DNA from: Mucidula mucida
Taxonomy: Eukaryota; Basidiomycota; Agaricomycetes; Agaricales; Physalacriaceae
Length of the DNA: 64,000 nt
Direction: 5' to 3'
Assembly (NCBI GenBank): GCA_015501055.1
Contig: JADNYV010000080.1
Location: 1-64,000 of the forward strand
How positions within the stretch are numbered: the first letter of the stretch is position 1; every line of letters starts with the position of its first letter. The notes beneath the pieces were generated by a model, which made no database searches, was not told the DNA's origin, and saw nothing but the letters and a program-made list of their open reading frames with translations. The position numbers and the translations under genes are program-made. Positions 9,949 through 22,676 of the stretch are shown piece by piece.

Positions 9949-12900
9949 TTAGATGTCTTTGGGAACGGCCCTGGGAGGAAGGATGTCGTCAATGGCAACA
10001 AGGCGGCTGTTGGGGATGAGAAAGCACTCCTTGTTGCTGTCCCAAGTGACGGCACTGCCAATACTGGGCTTGTCATCAATGGCGCGACCGGCCTTCTTGA
10101 AGCCTTCTGCCTTCTTGACCTCGCTGAAATCTAGGAGCGTGCCATCCGCCACCATGCGGAACTGTTGGACAATGCAAGTAAGCTGATTGTGAGCGAAGAT
10201 GGAGGAGGATCCATCAAGCGGGTCGCGAACGAGCGCCGCGTCGGGGGAGAGTGCAACGAAGTTGACGAGCTTCGCAAGCTGGGCTTTGATGGCGAGCTCA
10301 TTGTGGGACACGTTCTTGACCATGATGGGTGGCAGCGATGGGAAGTAGGCGCGGAAGGCTGAGAGAGTTGTAGGAAGGGAGGCAACTTGCACGGGGGAAT
10401 GGATAGTCAAAGCTGTCCCCCGTGGCCTCTCATATCTGTTGGCTGCTAGTACGTTATCTTCTATTTGAAAATTCAGCAGGTGAATGGAAAGATTTGTACC
10501 CCCAATTTCTGAGACATCCTCCACTTCAACGTGCTCCTTATCGTGCCGGGGTAAGAGGGAGATACATGGTACTCCCAGTACTTCGAGATACTCCTGTAGA
10601 GCCGGGAGCTGCTCAACAAGTGAGTATGGCATCCAGGTGGTGTCACTGGTGCCCCACTTAACCTCAAAGTCAGCCGTGGTTCCTTTACCGCGGTGTCTAA
10701 TTATTGAGTGAACCTTCCGTTTGCGGTCCGCTTCTGGAGTCCATCCCAGCTGCGAGTGGAGCCGACCAGGAAAGAGTCGGTTATTGTTGGGCACATGTAC
10801 CCGTAAAAGCGATGCATGAAACCTGTTGTGGACGTTCCGGTGTTTTAATTCCGTGGGTAGGTCGAGTTGGAAGGTGTTATTTTGAAAATCCTTCGTTATC
10901 TTGTATGGGCCGATGAATTTTGGGGAGAGTTTGCGAGCAAGACCCTTTGGAAGCGAGAGGTTGACAGTCGAGAGATAAACCAAGTCTCCCTCAGTAAAAG
11001 GTACTTCCCGACAACGGCGATTTATATCACGGGTCTGCTTGACGCGCGCTGCAAGTATGCTGTCGTGAGCACTCATGACGGCTGTCTTCATGTTGAATGT
11101 GAATTTCCGAACACCCGCATATTGCTTATCAGTGTCATTGTTCCAGATGAGTGCGCGTGGAGTTTGGCCAGAATTCAAAAAGAAAGGTGAAAACCCGGTA
11201 GATTCAGATTTGGCTAGGTTGATAGCAAACTCTATGCCCGGAAGACAAAGTACCCAATCCTTCTGGTCGGTGGCGATACAAGTCCGAATCATCTGGGTAA
11301 CAGTTCGGTTCGCGTGTTCGGTCGACCCATCAGATTGGGGATGGTATGCGCTTAACATGCATAGATTGATGCCAATCAGTTGATGAAGTTCTCGCCAGAA
11401 ATGACTAGTGAATAATACGTCGCGGTCTGAGATGATGTTCTTCGGGAGTCTGTGGTGCTTGTAAACTTCTGTGAAGATGAGTTCTGCAACTTGAGTAGTC
11501 TTGTAATTTGTCCTGCAAGGCACTAAATGAACCATACCAGTAAGTAAGTTAATAATAACTGCTATCGTGTTGAATGAACCATTCCGGTTCTTGGATTCTG
11601 GCAAGGGACCAATGAAATCGATTCCAATTGATTCCCAAGGATAGGTAGGGACATTCAACGTCTTCAGTGGTCCGTACACATACTGGTTGTTTGGTTTGCT
11701 TTGCTTGCAGACCTCACACAAGTCACAGAAGGATTAAACATCTTGATTAATGGACTTCCACCATACGTGGTCCCGCAAGTACGCGCATGTTTTGCTGGTA
11801 CCAAGGTGGGCAAGAAGAGAGTGCGCTTCAGAGATAATAATCTCACAAAGATTACGTCCATCAATGACGACGTGGTCTGGAATGCCGAGGACTTCTTGAT
11901 CTCCTTCCTCCTTTAGATAAATTAACTCATTTTGGACAACGAAGTTCTTGTGTGATGTGGGAGCTTCAAGGATCTTTGCAAAGGTAGGGTCTTTTAAGTA
12001 GTTTAGTCGAATAACATCAATTAGATTGACACCTAGGATTTTCTCATTGAGGAGGCTGACAAGCGAAGTAACCTTTGCTATGATGTCCGCATCATGTACG
12101 TTCTCGTAATGGCGAGATAAGTCTTTTACGTATCCGTCTTCTTTACTCTCACCGTTGTTGCCCGACTCTGTGTTGGTACGGACATTTGACTCTGCGTCGG
12201 CGTTTGTATTACAGATGTTCGACTCTGTGTCGGCATTTGCAGTTGTATTGGTACTCCCGCCCTCTGGCTGATCCGTTGGTTCAGTCACTCTGGACCTTCC
12301 CGGGGGCTCTTGTGGACCCATCATCCGAAAAGGACGCTTTGCCATACACTTGGCGAACAAGGACGCCTTATCCTCTGTGTCAGCATGACTTTGCTTGCTT
12401 GGCACCGCAACCGGTTCATCCGAGTCGCTCTCTGAAGGCAGGACAGCGCCTTCCTTGACCTTCCAGGTTGGTTTCCGTGAGCGAGTGCTGCACCATTGTA
12501 TGCTGACATCTTCTTCAAGTCTCTGGGACATTCCCACAGCCAAAGCTTCAAGACCCACGACAACGGGGCGTGTTAACGCGTTGGAACTGCCAGATGGCCT
12601 CGGTGGCAGGTTCTCATCATCAAATTGAGGATACTCCCTAGGAGAACGCTCAGTTCCAGGTGTGTCGTCCGCGTAAATTTGAGATAATGCGTCACTTAAC
12701 ACGTTCTCCACGCCAGGTACATGGATGATCTCAAAATTAAACTCGGCCAATTGTTCAATCCACTGAGCACGTCGGCTGCGCAGCTCGCCTTGTGTAAACA
12801 AGTGTGTTAGTGTCTTGTGGTCCGTGTACCACCAAAATCGCACGCCTTGCAGTAAGTGGCGATACTGCAATATAGTTTCGAGGCCCGCTAATATTTCCTG

Positions 12901-14784
12901 CTCGTGCACAGGATAATTCTGCTGAGCCATATTCAGCTTAGCGCTGAAGAACACCGCGACGTCCGCCTTACGCCAGTCTTCGCCCTGACTGATTACCCCA
13001 GCTATTCTGGTATAGCTGGCATCTGTGACAATGTTGATTGGTGGCGCCTCTGGACCGTACTTCAACGAGACGCGCTTGTGGTTACAAAAGGTATGTACCA
13101 ATCACTTCACCTCTTCAAATACGCGCTGATGGTTGGCAGACCATTGAAACATTGAAGTTGATCCCGTCAAAACACTCAGAATGCCCAAAGGTACCCTAAC
13201 ACTGGCAATGTCGTCCGCGAGAAATCCTACGGAGCCAATGAATGCGCGAAGCATTTCCTTTAACGTCGGTGTCTTCCACTTCAAGATGTCGTCAACTTTC
13301 TCTGAATTCATTCGGATACCATCACGATCGACGACATGGCCAAGGATCGTTACTTCTGGTGGTAGAAAGTGACATTTCTTCTTGCTGAGGTAAAACCTTT
13401 CCTTTTCCAGAATCTCGAACACAAGCTTAGAGTGCTCTAGATGTTCTTCAAGTGTGTCCGAGTACACAATAATATCATCTAGGTATACATCAAGGAATAC
13501 ACCAATGTACGGCCTAAACATATGGTTCATTTGCGCCTGACAGGTAGCTGGCGCGTTGCAATCGCCCTGCAACATTATATTGCTCTGCATGTTTCCGGAT
13601 GGAGTGGTAACCAGATTATGGCGCACATGCTCTGGGATGACCCGAATCTGCTTGTAGCAGGCCTGCAAGTCCATTGTGGATACATACTTCTTTCCTGTGA
13701 CATGTCGTAGGACATCCTCAATAGCAGGTAAAGATGCCGTTAGCTTTTGCGTATTCTGATTGCTTTCCCTCAAATCGAATACGCAACGAAGCTCTGGCTT
13801 GTCCTTGGGACGATGCAGCTTGAAGGCTGCAATCATAGGCACCGTGTTCCTTGCTGTGGACATTTCCCAACAACCAGTTTGCAGGTAATCATTTTGTTTC
13901 TGATTCTACTGCTCTCTAAGTGACTCAGAACACCTAGACGAACGCCAGTGATATTGCTTCTCTGGGTTTATTAACGTAACCTCGTGGTTTATTGCGCGCA
14001 ATGGCAGTAGCGGCTGCTTCGCAGCATCAACAAACAGACCACACTGTTCTGTATCGTCCAACAGATGCTGTTGTACATGCTTGAGGGGAGACTCTGCAAC
14101 ATCTACTACCCAAGCATCAATCCAACTGACATTTGCGCCCTCTATAGGCAGCGCATCGGTACTTCCAATCACGATATGCGGGTTGTGCAACCTGAAAGAT
14201 ACCTTGTGCTGGTAAAGAAACGGCGTGCCAAGAATCATGTCGTAGTTAGAAAGGTTTGCTACATCGAAATATTGATGTTCTTTCACATTCTGATACTCGA
14301 ACAGTGGTTTAGTCCCATAGTTGATCTTAGATCGAGATCCTTGTACCGCGAGGTGCAAATCAATAGGTTTTGCCAGTTGAAAGGTCTTCAGTTTGAGAGT
14401 TTCAACAGCCTTTGTTGAGATGAAGTCACTCAACGAACCAGAATCAATCAACGCACGGCATGGATGGCCTTCGATTTTCACCTCGACTACTAAAGGATGC
14501 GGTACCTTTCGCGTAAAGTTGCAAGCAGAACCCGTGTTTTGTTCTATGCGGTCTGCATACAATGCGCTGAGAAATATTGAGTCGTCCGACTCACCATCCT
14601 CCAGACACCAGTCGTCCTCCCAGAAGGAAAGTGGCCCGTCAAAGAGCTTCCTTAAACAAGTGAGGTACCACACCGTTGCATCAAATTTTGGTTTCCTGAG
14701 TTGTTTTCTGTTCAGATGAATCATTTGACCAGTCAATACATTATCGACTTGAAGATTGTCTGTGTCCTTACCCCCACTGCTCAC
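9949..14784 (-). pseudogene. Retroelement 1 pol: protease, RT, RNase H, integrase
   Basis: One frame runs the whole length, interrupted by stops at 13906-13908, 13102-13104 and 11734-11736. Protease: ALIDSGSLSDF holds the catalytic DSG (about 14450). Reverse transcriptase: intact VYLDDIIVYS near 13470. RNase H: the IVTDAS and YTDHKTL regions between 13050 and 12790. Integrase: an H2C2-type zinc region around 11790-11690, then GIDFIGPLPE, ISDRDVLF and AYHPQSDGSTEH, giving the D-D-E core. A chromodomain-like tail (EVKWGTSDTTWMPYSLV) lies near 10650. All catalytic motifs survive, so inactivation is by a few point changes. Confidence 0.85.
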
Positions 14785-15337
14785 CAGAAAGCGGACATCG
14801 TCCGATTCCAGGTGAGCATTGTTGAACCTAACACCAAATGTGTCGTTAATGACCTCCTGTAACCAGGTAAGCTCAAGATCTCAAAAATGCTGTCGCATCT
14901 CCACAGGTGCTGAGTACATTGCAAGGCCAGTCTCTCTGGCCCGCTTTGTCATGTACCACTGGGTGAGTCATCCGTAGTTAATATCTGATGTCTTTACAAC
15001 ACTCATCCAATCTAATTCCAGGCTTTCGTGTAGCAAACATCTGTCTATGACGGCATGCATTCCTGCTATCCCAGGTATGGGTTCAACTACCCAACGAGGA
15101 TGACCATTATGCTTGTATGGTTCTCCCAGATACTTCGATAGTCATGTCAAGAAGCAAGTGGCCTCGTCGCCCAGTAAGTTCCCAACAGGATGATTCTTGA
15201 ACCATAATGCAGACCACTCATCAATGATAGAAGGACGTTCAGCACCTCGGGACCAACTTGAGGAGGCCCAAATAACCATTTCATTGTCTGTGTCAATCAC
15301 TGGACGAGAAAATGCCATGTATGGTGGTTCCTCCCAT

Positions 15338-18300
15338 TCAAGAGACCAGGGGGGAATCCCAGAACAATGGAGTCCTCCCAAACTTGCGGTCTGTGCGCCG
15401 GACGAACCAGGAGAATAGCCTAAACCAAGGGTCATACACGGTTTTTCGAGCTAAGCTTAATACCCGCTTTGCCCGTGCATCAATAATATTCAAAGTGTCA
15501 GATCCTCGCCGGGACACGAAATACCGTTGGAACCTGGAAGGCCATGCATTACTTTCCTCGTTAACGAGTACTGCATTCAAGGAATCTTGGATGTACTTGA
15601 CTGTGAAGTCAGTATAGTCCTGAATCATGTGATCACGCCACAATAAGTCTTCCTCTTGTACGCCGAACGTTTTGATGCACCAGTCGGCGTAGAATCTACC
15701 AGTCAATCCTTGGTTGATGACCTCAGTTGGTATCAACGCGTCCTGTTCGTACTCTGCCCAGTTTTTGCCTGGAGGTGCTGCAGCAATCAAATCTTGTGAC
15801 AATATTATGACATGGTGAGTGTCTGTCGAGCTTTGACAGATAAAACCCCCATAATTATCATCTTCGCAGTCATCAGGATGTATGCCACTTAAAATTCTGG
15901 TTGCATCATCGCCAAGGAAATTGCCAATCCCGACCTCATCATTGAGTACACCCCATTCGGGAACATAGGCTGGTGGGTTGCCCTCACTATTTTCTGTGCT
16001 CGTTCTGAGCCACATCTTATCATTAGGAGGGTCTATTCCATCATATGTCCCATCCTCGGGACAATCCCCATACATCATTGAGTGCAATTCGAGTGTTGTC
16101 TGGTTGGGCGCATGAGACACCATCTGTGACAAGCGTGACGCGTTACTCAAATCGAACCCAACGCGGGATGAACTCTCCGACTACTGGAGGCGACGACATT
16201 GTTCTCTGGGCAATTTCTGGAGAAGTGGCCAGGCTTGCCACATTTGAAGCATAGACCATCAGCGGCGCGCTGAGCGTGTTCCTTCTCGGACTTTGGATTG
16301 TGTTTTGAACTGCGTCCATTATCAGTTTGTTTGCTCTTCTCACTGCAACGGGGACGGTCTGGACGACATGAAGATCAATCCCATCTCCTTTGATTACGCG
16401 GAGGTAAGCCTCTTTGTTTGCATTGCTCATCATTTGCTGACTGAGGCACTGGTACAGGAGATCAATCCCTCCTATGCCGAGGAATGTTGCAATACTTGTG
16501 CCGTTCTGTTACATCATCATAACGTCGAGAACGGCTACGACGTTCATGCCAAAAATCTGCATGCCTAGATGAATCTGCGCGGTTCAACGCGCCTTCTACA
16601 ATTTCAGCTGCTGCAAGAAGTTCATCCCAAGTGTGAACTTCTTCCGAAAATCCTTGGAGCAGAAGCTGGTAAGTAATGTCCTTGGACATTCCGCGCCAAA
16701 GTCTGATGACTTGTACGCGCTCAGACTCGTCACCAAGCATGTGGTACATTCCATGTAGCTCGTGCGCGTATACCTGAACGCGACGTCCGCCTTGATAACA
16801 GCCATCAATTTTACGTCTCAAGCGCGTCTTGAAGTCATGAGGAAAGCAGTAATTTATGAACTTGCGGAAGAAGCGCGCTAAGTCCCACTTTTGATATTCA
16901 GAGCTGACTACAATATTGTAGAAATCCCTTGCCGTGCCATCAAGGAATCATGAGATGTGGTACACATCACGACGGTGCTTGTCGCCTAAGACGTCCACAT
17001 AGGTGTATGAGTCCTGCATGAACCAATGGAAAACTGACACGTTGTCAGTACCGCTGTAGGTTTTTGGATCAATCGGTTTTTGAAGATGAATTCCACTCTT
17101 CTTGTGCTTGCGGCGACGCTTGCCGCGGTTATGGTGTCCTGCGCTTGGACTGTTGGTACTCCAATCTGAGTCGTAACCCGAGCTAGAGCTTTCAGAAGAG
17201 GATTCTTCTGAGGACGACAATGAACTTGATGATGAAGAGGAGTCGCTTGGTGGGTCTCCAGCCTTGCGTACTTGTTTCTTCTTCCCATCACGCTTGTGTA
17301 AGTCCTTCAGAGCTCGTCCCAGGAAACTCTCTGGGTTGAACTGATGCAAAGCACCAGCAGGATCAAGCGACGCCTGTTGCATTGGGTTCTTGTTTGGGAC
17401 ACTGTTGATATCCGGGGCTTGAATGTCCTCAGAGTGTCTGCTCTTCTTCTTCTTTGGCTTCTTTTTCTTCTTCGATTTGTCGGAATCGGAAGGTGGTACG
17501 GATTCGTCAATCCGTACCATCTTGGACGTGGCCGTGGAGGTACTCTCCGCTGGGGTTTCCTCGCGCGGGGTTTCTGTTGCCTTCTTCTTGCCTTTGTCTT
17601 TGGCCTTCTTCTTAGTAGGCTTTGACTTAGAGCTCGGACCCGGTGTCGCGTTGGCACTAGTAGTCGCTTCTCCGACTGTGGATCCTTGTTGACTGAGAAT
17701 GTCCTCATAGATAGCTTGTTGAACAATAGGATTAATTTGTTTAAACAAGTCAAACTGCTCAAGCAGTTCTTTCTGCTTGTGCGGGTCTAGCTCCTTATTG
17801 GGAATACCTGGAATTCCTCAACCATGTAGGTTGACTGTTTTACCTTTCTCAAAGGTAGATGGGCCCGCACGGGGTAACTCAAATAAAGATTCAGAGTCGG
17901 TCAACTCATCTGAGTCAGAGTCAGTGTTGACCATGCGGGGCATTCGTCTTATCTCCTCAAGACGGGCCTTATGACGCTCAAGCAACCGACATTGCTCATC
18001 CTCAAGCTCCTTCTCAGCAGCCTCAAATGCTGCATGCTGCTTGGGGGTCCAATCAATCTCAGCAATCTCGTTGTCAGGATAAGACAAATCAATTTCATTG
18101 TCAGATCTAACGGGCAGCGAACGGCTGCAACGACGGCTAGCCACGGGATACACAACATCCGTATTGTAAGAGACACTATCCACATGAGAGTAAAGTGGAG
18201 ACGGGTCTATGCCCTGACCACGGTGAACCACTTGGGAATCACCGGGTGAAAAACCCTCTACTGGGGCGGTGTCATCGACGACTTTGTTGTCGGCATTGAG

Positions 18301-18564
18301 TTCAAACGGAACTCAGATCCTTGGTTCACCAGAGATACTCTGGGAACAACGCCAAGGTGTACTCGTCAACGGGGCATCTTGGCTCCAGAGAGAGGCGGAG
18401 CGGGGACGAGTAAACTGGGCGGGGGTGTCAGTAATGGAGGAAAGTGATGAAGACTCACCTCCAACATCGTGGGTACCAGCGATGACCGCAGAAGCGGACT
18501 CCGCCTGGTTATGAGCTCGGTTCCTCAAAGGATACGGCAAGCGTTCATGGGATTTGTTTGCCAT
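15338..18564 (-). pseudogene. Retroelement 1 gag region
   Basis: From an ATG at 18564 (MANKSHERLPYPLRNR) one frame continues with stops at 18313, 17818 and 16948 and contains a long Lys-rich and Ser/Glu-rich linker (17.0-17.7 kb) followed by a capsid-like domain (16.95-16.46 kb). A CCHC zinc knuckle, CFKCGKPGHFSRNC, sits at about 16205-16250 in another frame, so at least one frameshift exists. A further 270-codon frame (16150-15338) fills the space before the protease region. The stretch 14785-15337 has no firm domain. The role would be capsid formation; the gene is disabled. Confidence 0.7.
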
Positions 18565-18922
18565 TGCTATAGGGACAGGCAAGGGCTTGATGGTGCTGGT
18601 AAAGGTGTCGGGGTGTCAAACAGAGAGGCAGGGCAAGACCATGGCGGATATGGTTGATCAGACCGATGTTGTCCAAGGGTGAAGCCGCGCCGTAAATGAG
18701 TTAGAATAGAGTAGCTTTGTTTGTTAAAAAATATGTGACAGCAGCGAGTCGGTTCGGTGCTGGCACACGAGTTGAAGGTCAGACAAGATGATAACAGTTG
18801 GAAAGCTAGTCATATTTCAAGTAGAGTAGGGCTTTATATATGGTAGATAAATGTGGGAATAAAGGTAATCTAATCAGCGGAATGTAGGCCGAGGGAACCA
18901 GTAAATCTATCGCATGCGTTAC

Positions 18923-19277
18923 ACTCCTTGTCCATATGTATTTCCGCTAGAGTTAACGCCCTTGCCCCAGTGTTGTATGCTACTAGTCTGTAAAACCATT
19001 AAATACGAGTGGTAACTGCATGTAAGTAATAATACTGAAACAACCATGTGTGCTACGAGTGTTGGTGGTGTGTATACAATAGGAAGTCCATGAGGTATTG
19101 GCATGTATGATGTTATCCATGTGTTTAGCGTGCGTCCAACATGAGTACAGCTTCAGTAATGAAAAGGAGTATGATTGGTGATAAAACAGATGATGAAACA
19201 GTCCGTTGGTTAATAAGACAAGCCCTGATAAGATATGATGAAGATGTGAAAATGTAAAAATATGGCGATTTATAACA
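18923..19277 (-). repeat. LTR match, left (3') copy of retroelement 2
   Basis: About 355 bp that align with 24877-25224 with point differences and small indels. The reverse strand starts TGTTATAA. Divergence between copies indicates an old insertion. Confidence 0.85.
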
Positions 19278-19290
19278 TCACCCCCTCCTT
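19278..19290 (-). other. Polypurine tract of retroelement 2
   Basis: On the reverse strand AAGGAGGGGGTGA lies immediately before the TG start of the left LTR, the position used to prime plus-strand synthesis. Confidence 0.75.
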
Positions 19291-19519
19291 AAGGCGCAAG
19301 TTCCATTCTGCGCCAGAGTTGCTCCATAAGGGCCGCAGAGGGCAGCATGACGTCTAAGAGTTCGGTATTGGGCGGTGGCATAGGTCGGAATAAATGGGAT
19401 GGAAACTGCGACATGGGAACTTCAATGCAAGCAAGCGCGGGTGGCTTCGGTCTGTTCAGATATTGTTGATGGAAATCACTGATAGCTTTGTCGGCATTTT
19501 TGAGATTGCATGCCGGTTC

Positions 19520-22409
19520 TCATGTCTGCTTGTGTGTGCCATAATCCTTCCAGTGAACCTTGTATTGAAAACCCCCGCGGTACTTCCGGGAATTAACCAC
19601 TTTCTCAACCTCCCATTCTAGCTCGGCGCCTTCCAACACCGGTGGCGGACGCATATCTCGGGGTTGTGTTGGAAACTGGGGCTCATGATAAGGTATCAGC
19701 AGGGCTTCATTGAACACGGGATGGATGCTCTTCCATGTGTGAGGTATCTGGAGCTTGTAAGAACTTGTTTCAACTTACTTTGAACGGCCCAAAGTGTTTG
19801 TCATTGAGCTTCTTTATTGGTTGGTCTGTGCTAAGATTTGTCCCTTTTAGCCATACTTTGTCGCCCTCCTTGTACTCTACTGCCTCTGTCCGCTTCTTGT
19901 CATAAAACTGTTTCATGTCCTCCTTTGCCATCTTCAATGCTGACCCCACTTCGTCCCATGTTTTTCTCATGCCATCGGCAAACTCCTGCGCAGTCTCATT
20001 TCTCGATGCCGTTTTTGGAGCGGTGCCTTTGCAGGAATGTCTGCCCATGTCTGCAAAGAACAGAGTGACCTTGGTTGCCGAGTGTACCCAATCATTGTAA
20101 ATGAATTCGGCAGAGGGTAACCATTCATGCCAGTTGTTCTGATGGTAGTTGACAAATAACCGTAAGAAATGTTCTATCTCTTGGTTTAACCGTTCTGTCT
20201 GTCCATTTGCCTGTGGATGATATGCTGTTATAAAGTTTCCTTTGATGCCCAACAGCTGGTACAACTCCTTCATGAAACACGAGTGGTATTGCAGACCTTG
20301 ATCATGTATCATCTGTTGTGGCATCCCATGTATGGGGAAAATGCAATTACAATAGATACGTGTCATGCCTTCTGACATCAGAGTGGTGTGTGTCGGTATA
20401 ATGTGTAGCCGCTAATGGTCCACAAACCTGCTGATTGTGTTGTATCCTCCCGACTCTGGTAACTCCTCAATCATGTCCATCCCTACTACCTCCCATGGCT
20501 CGTTTGGTACATCAATGGGGTGAAGAGGTGCGGCCGGCTTCGTGCGATGTGACTTTGTGGCCTGACATTTTTAACACCCTTCTATGTATTCACGGACGTC
20601 TCGGCTGATTCTGGGCCACCAATAGGTACATGTGATCAACTCAAGGGTCTTGTATTGTCCAGAATGCCCTGCAAGCTGTGCATCATGGTGCATTCCAATA
20701 ACTCTTCCCCGCAATTCCTTGTCCTTCGGTATGTAAATACAATCTTTCCACATAATAAGTCCATTTTCCTTCTCTTCCCATCCTTTTTCTTTGTTTTCTA
20801 ATGCTTTTTGTATGTATCTGTCTTTGTTTCCTTTTCTTTGTTTGATTTTGTTAAGTAATTTGTCCTCTGGTGTATCTACTGTATGTAAAGAAAATTGAAT
20901 TTGTGAAATAAAAAACTCTGGCTTGAGCAAAACAATGTTTTCGTTATCTTTTTCCCCCTTCTTAAGGCCTGTCATCCTTGACAAGGCATCAGCTTTTCCC
21001 ATTGTCCTGCCTGGCTTATGAATCATCTGTATGTCATACTCTGCCAACTCCGTAACCCATCTTGCCTGCCTCCGATTCAACTTCTGTGGCTTCCGGAAGT
21101 ACTGAAGGTTTTGATGATCAATAAAAACCTTTGCTGTCTCCTTAGCGCCTAGGAGATATTGCCGCCAGTCGTTGATCGAGTCCATAATAGCCATCATCTC
21201 TTTGTCGTAGATCTCATAATTGTGCTCCACTTCGTTCAGCGCGCGAGACCGAAAGGCTACTGGTCTCCATTTTCCGTCAACAAACTGGGAAAGAACCGCC
21301 CCGTTCGCATAGTTCGAGGAGTCCGCCTCGACTCAAAACTTGCCGTTGTTGTGTGGTACAATAAAAACGGATTCTTCCGTCATCCTCCGTTTCAACTTCT
21401 CAAACACCTCGTGTTGCTCCATACCCCAAACCCATTTGCCCTTTCCAGTCAGCAATGTCAATGGCTTCGCTACTCCCGCAAATCCCCGGATGAAATGTCA
21501 GTAGAAGTTGCAGAAGCCCAGGAATGACTGTACTTTCTTCTTCTTTGTCGGCTCCTTCCATTCCTTGACTATGGCCACTTTTGCCGGATCCATCTTCACT
21601 TCTCCTCCTCCAACAATAACTCCCAAGTAATCTACAGTATGTGCCTCAAAACTACATTTCTCGGGTTTTAAATACAACTTATTTACTTGTAATATCTCTA
21701 ATACCTTTCGTACAATGTGTCTGTGCTCTTCCAAAGTGTTTGTAAAGATAAGTATATTGTTTAAGTATACTATAACATGTCCTTCATCGATCAACTCCTT
21801 CAGAATGTGATTCATGAACTATTGAAAAGTTGCCGGCGAGTTTGTAAGTCCAAAAAACATAACTGAGGGCTCGGACAGGCCTTGGTTTGTCCTAAACGCT
21901 GCTTTCCACTCATCACCTTCTTTGATCCGGATGTTATTGTAACCCCATCGGACATCCATCTTTGTGAACCACTTTGCTCCCTTCAGCTTGTCGATAAGCT
22001 CTTGGATCAACGGTAAGGGGTATTGGTTTTTGATTGTCATGTTATTCAATTTCCGATAATCCTGCACGGGCCGAAGACTTCCGTCCTTCTTCTTGACAAA
22101 GAAGAATGGTGACGCCATGGGTGAGATTGATGGCCGTATACGTCCCGTGCGTATGTTTTCCTTCAAGAACTTGTCTAACGCCTTCTGCTCAGATGGACTA
22201 AGGGGATAGACCTTACAGTCAACCAGTTTGGAACCAGGTGTGAGTTCTATTGCGTGATCCCAGGGTCTTCGCTCCGGTAGCTTGTCAAAGTCCGCCTTGC
22301 TGAATACATTGGAGAATTCCTTGATGTAAGGTGCAGCAGTGGATGAAGGCTGTTGTGATCTCAGCTTTTCACCGCTTTTGCGATAGTTGTCCCAGTCCAT
22401 CCAAAACAA
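19520..22409 (-). pseudogene. Retroelement 2 RT, RNase H, integrase and chromodomain
   Basis: Recognisable in order: RT fingers and palm (FFFVKKKDGSLRPVQDYR near 22080); the RT active-site strand, where VYLNNILIF (about 21760) replaces the usual YLDD; RNase H (FIDHQNLQYF near 21120); an integrase zinc region and core (MIHDQGLQYHSCF and AYHPQANGQTERLNQE, 20310-20180); and a chromodomain (EVEKVVNSRKYRGGFQYKVHW, 19620-19550). In-frame stops occur at about 21819, 21498, 21334, 20571 and 20414. Most are explained by one C-to-T change from Arg CGA or Gln CAA/CAG codons. With both catalytic Asp codons lost, the polymerase is dead even apart from the stops. Confidence 0.85.
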
Positions 22410-22676
22410 CCGCTCTCCCTCCTTCAGCTTCTCTTCTACATCTTCTCCTTCATCTTCTGGCAGTCATACTCGGGTAGATAGCCGCAACGGTCTGGGCATC
22501 AATCAAAAGTCAACATGGATTCCGTCCAGTTGATCGTGGGATTGTGATATTGTAGCCAATTAGCCCCGAAAAGATACTTGTTTTGCCAAGATTGGTAACG
22601 GCCAACTTGATCTTTTCAGCATGATCACCGATCTTCATCCGGACCTCCACAAAACCTTTAATTGCCCCTCCCTCAT

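Larger units (their letters stand above)
9330..18900 (-). mobile_element. Degenerate Ty3/gypsy retrotransposon 1
   Basis: On the reverse strand the order is gag, zinc knuckle, protease, reverse transcriptase, RNase H, integrase and a chromodomain-like tail, the Ty3/gypsy order. I could not find matching LTRs at 9.33 kb and near 18.7-18.9 kb, so the ends are approximate and the element may be truncated at its 3' side. Several in-frame stops break gag and pol, so it is not autonomous. Its left edge truncates the U1 DUF6535 gene. Confidence 0.8.
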
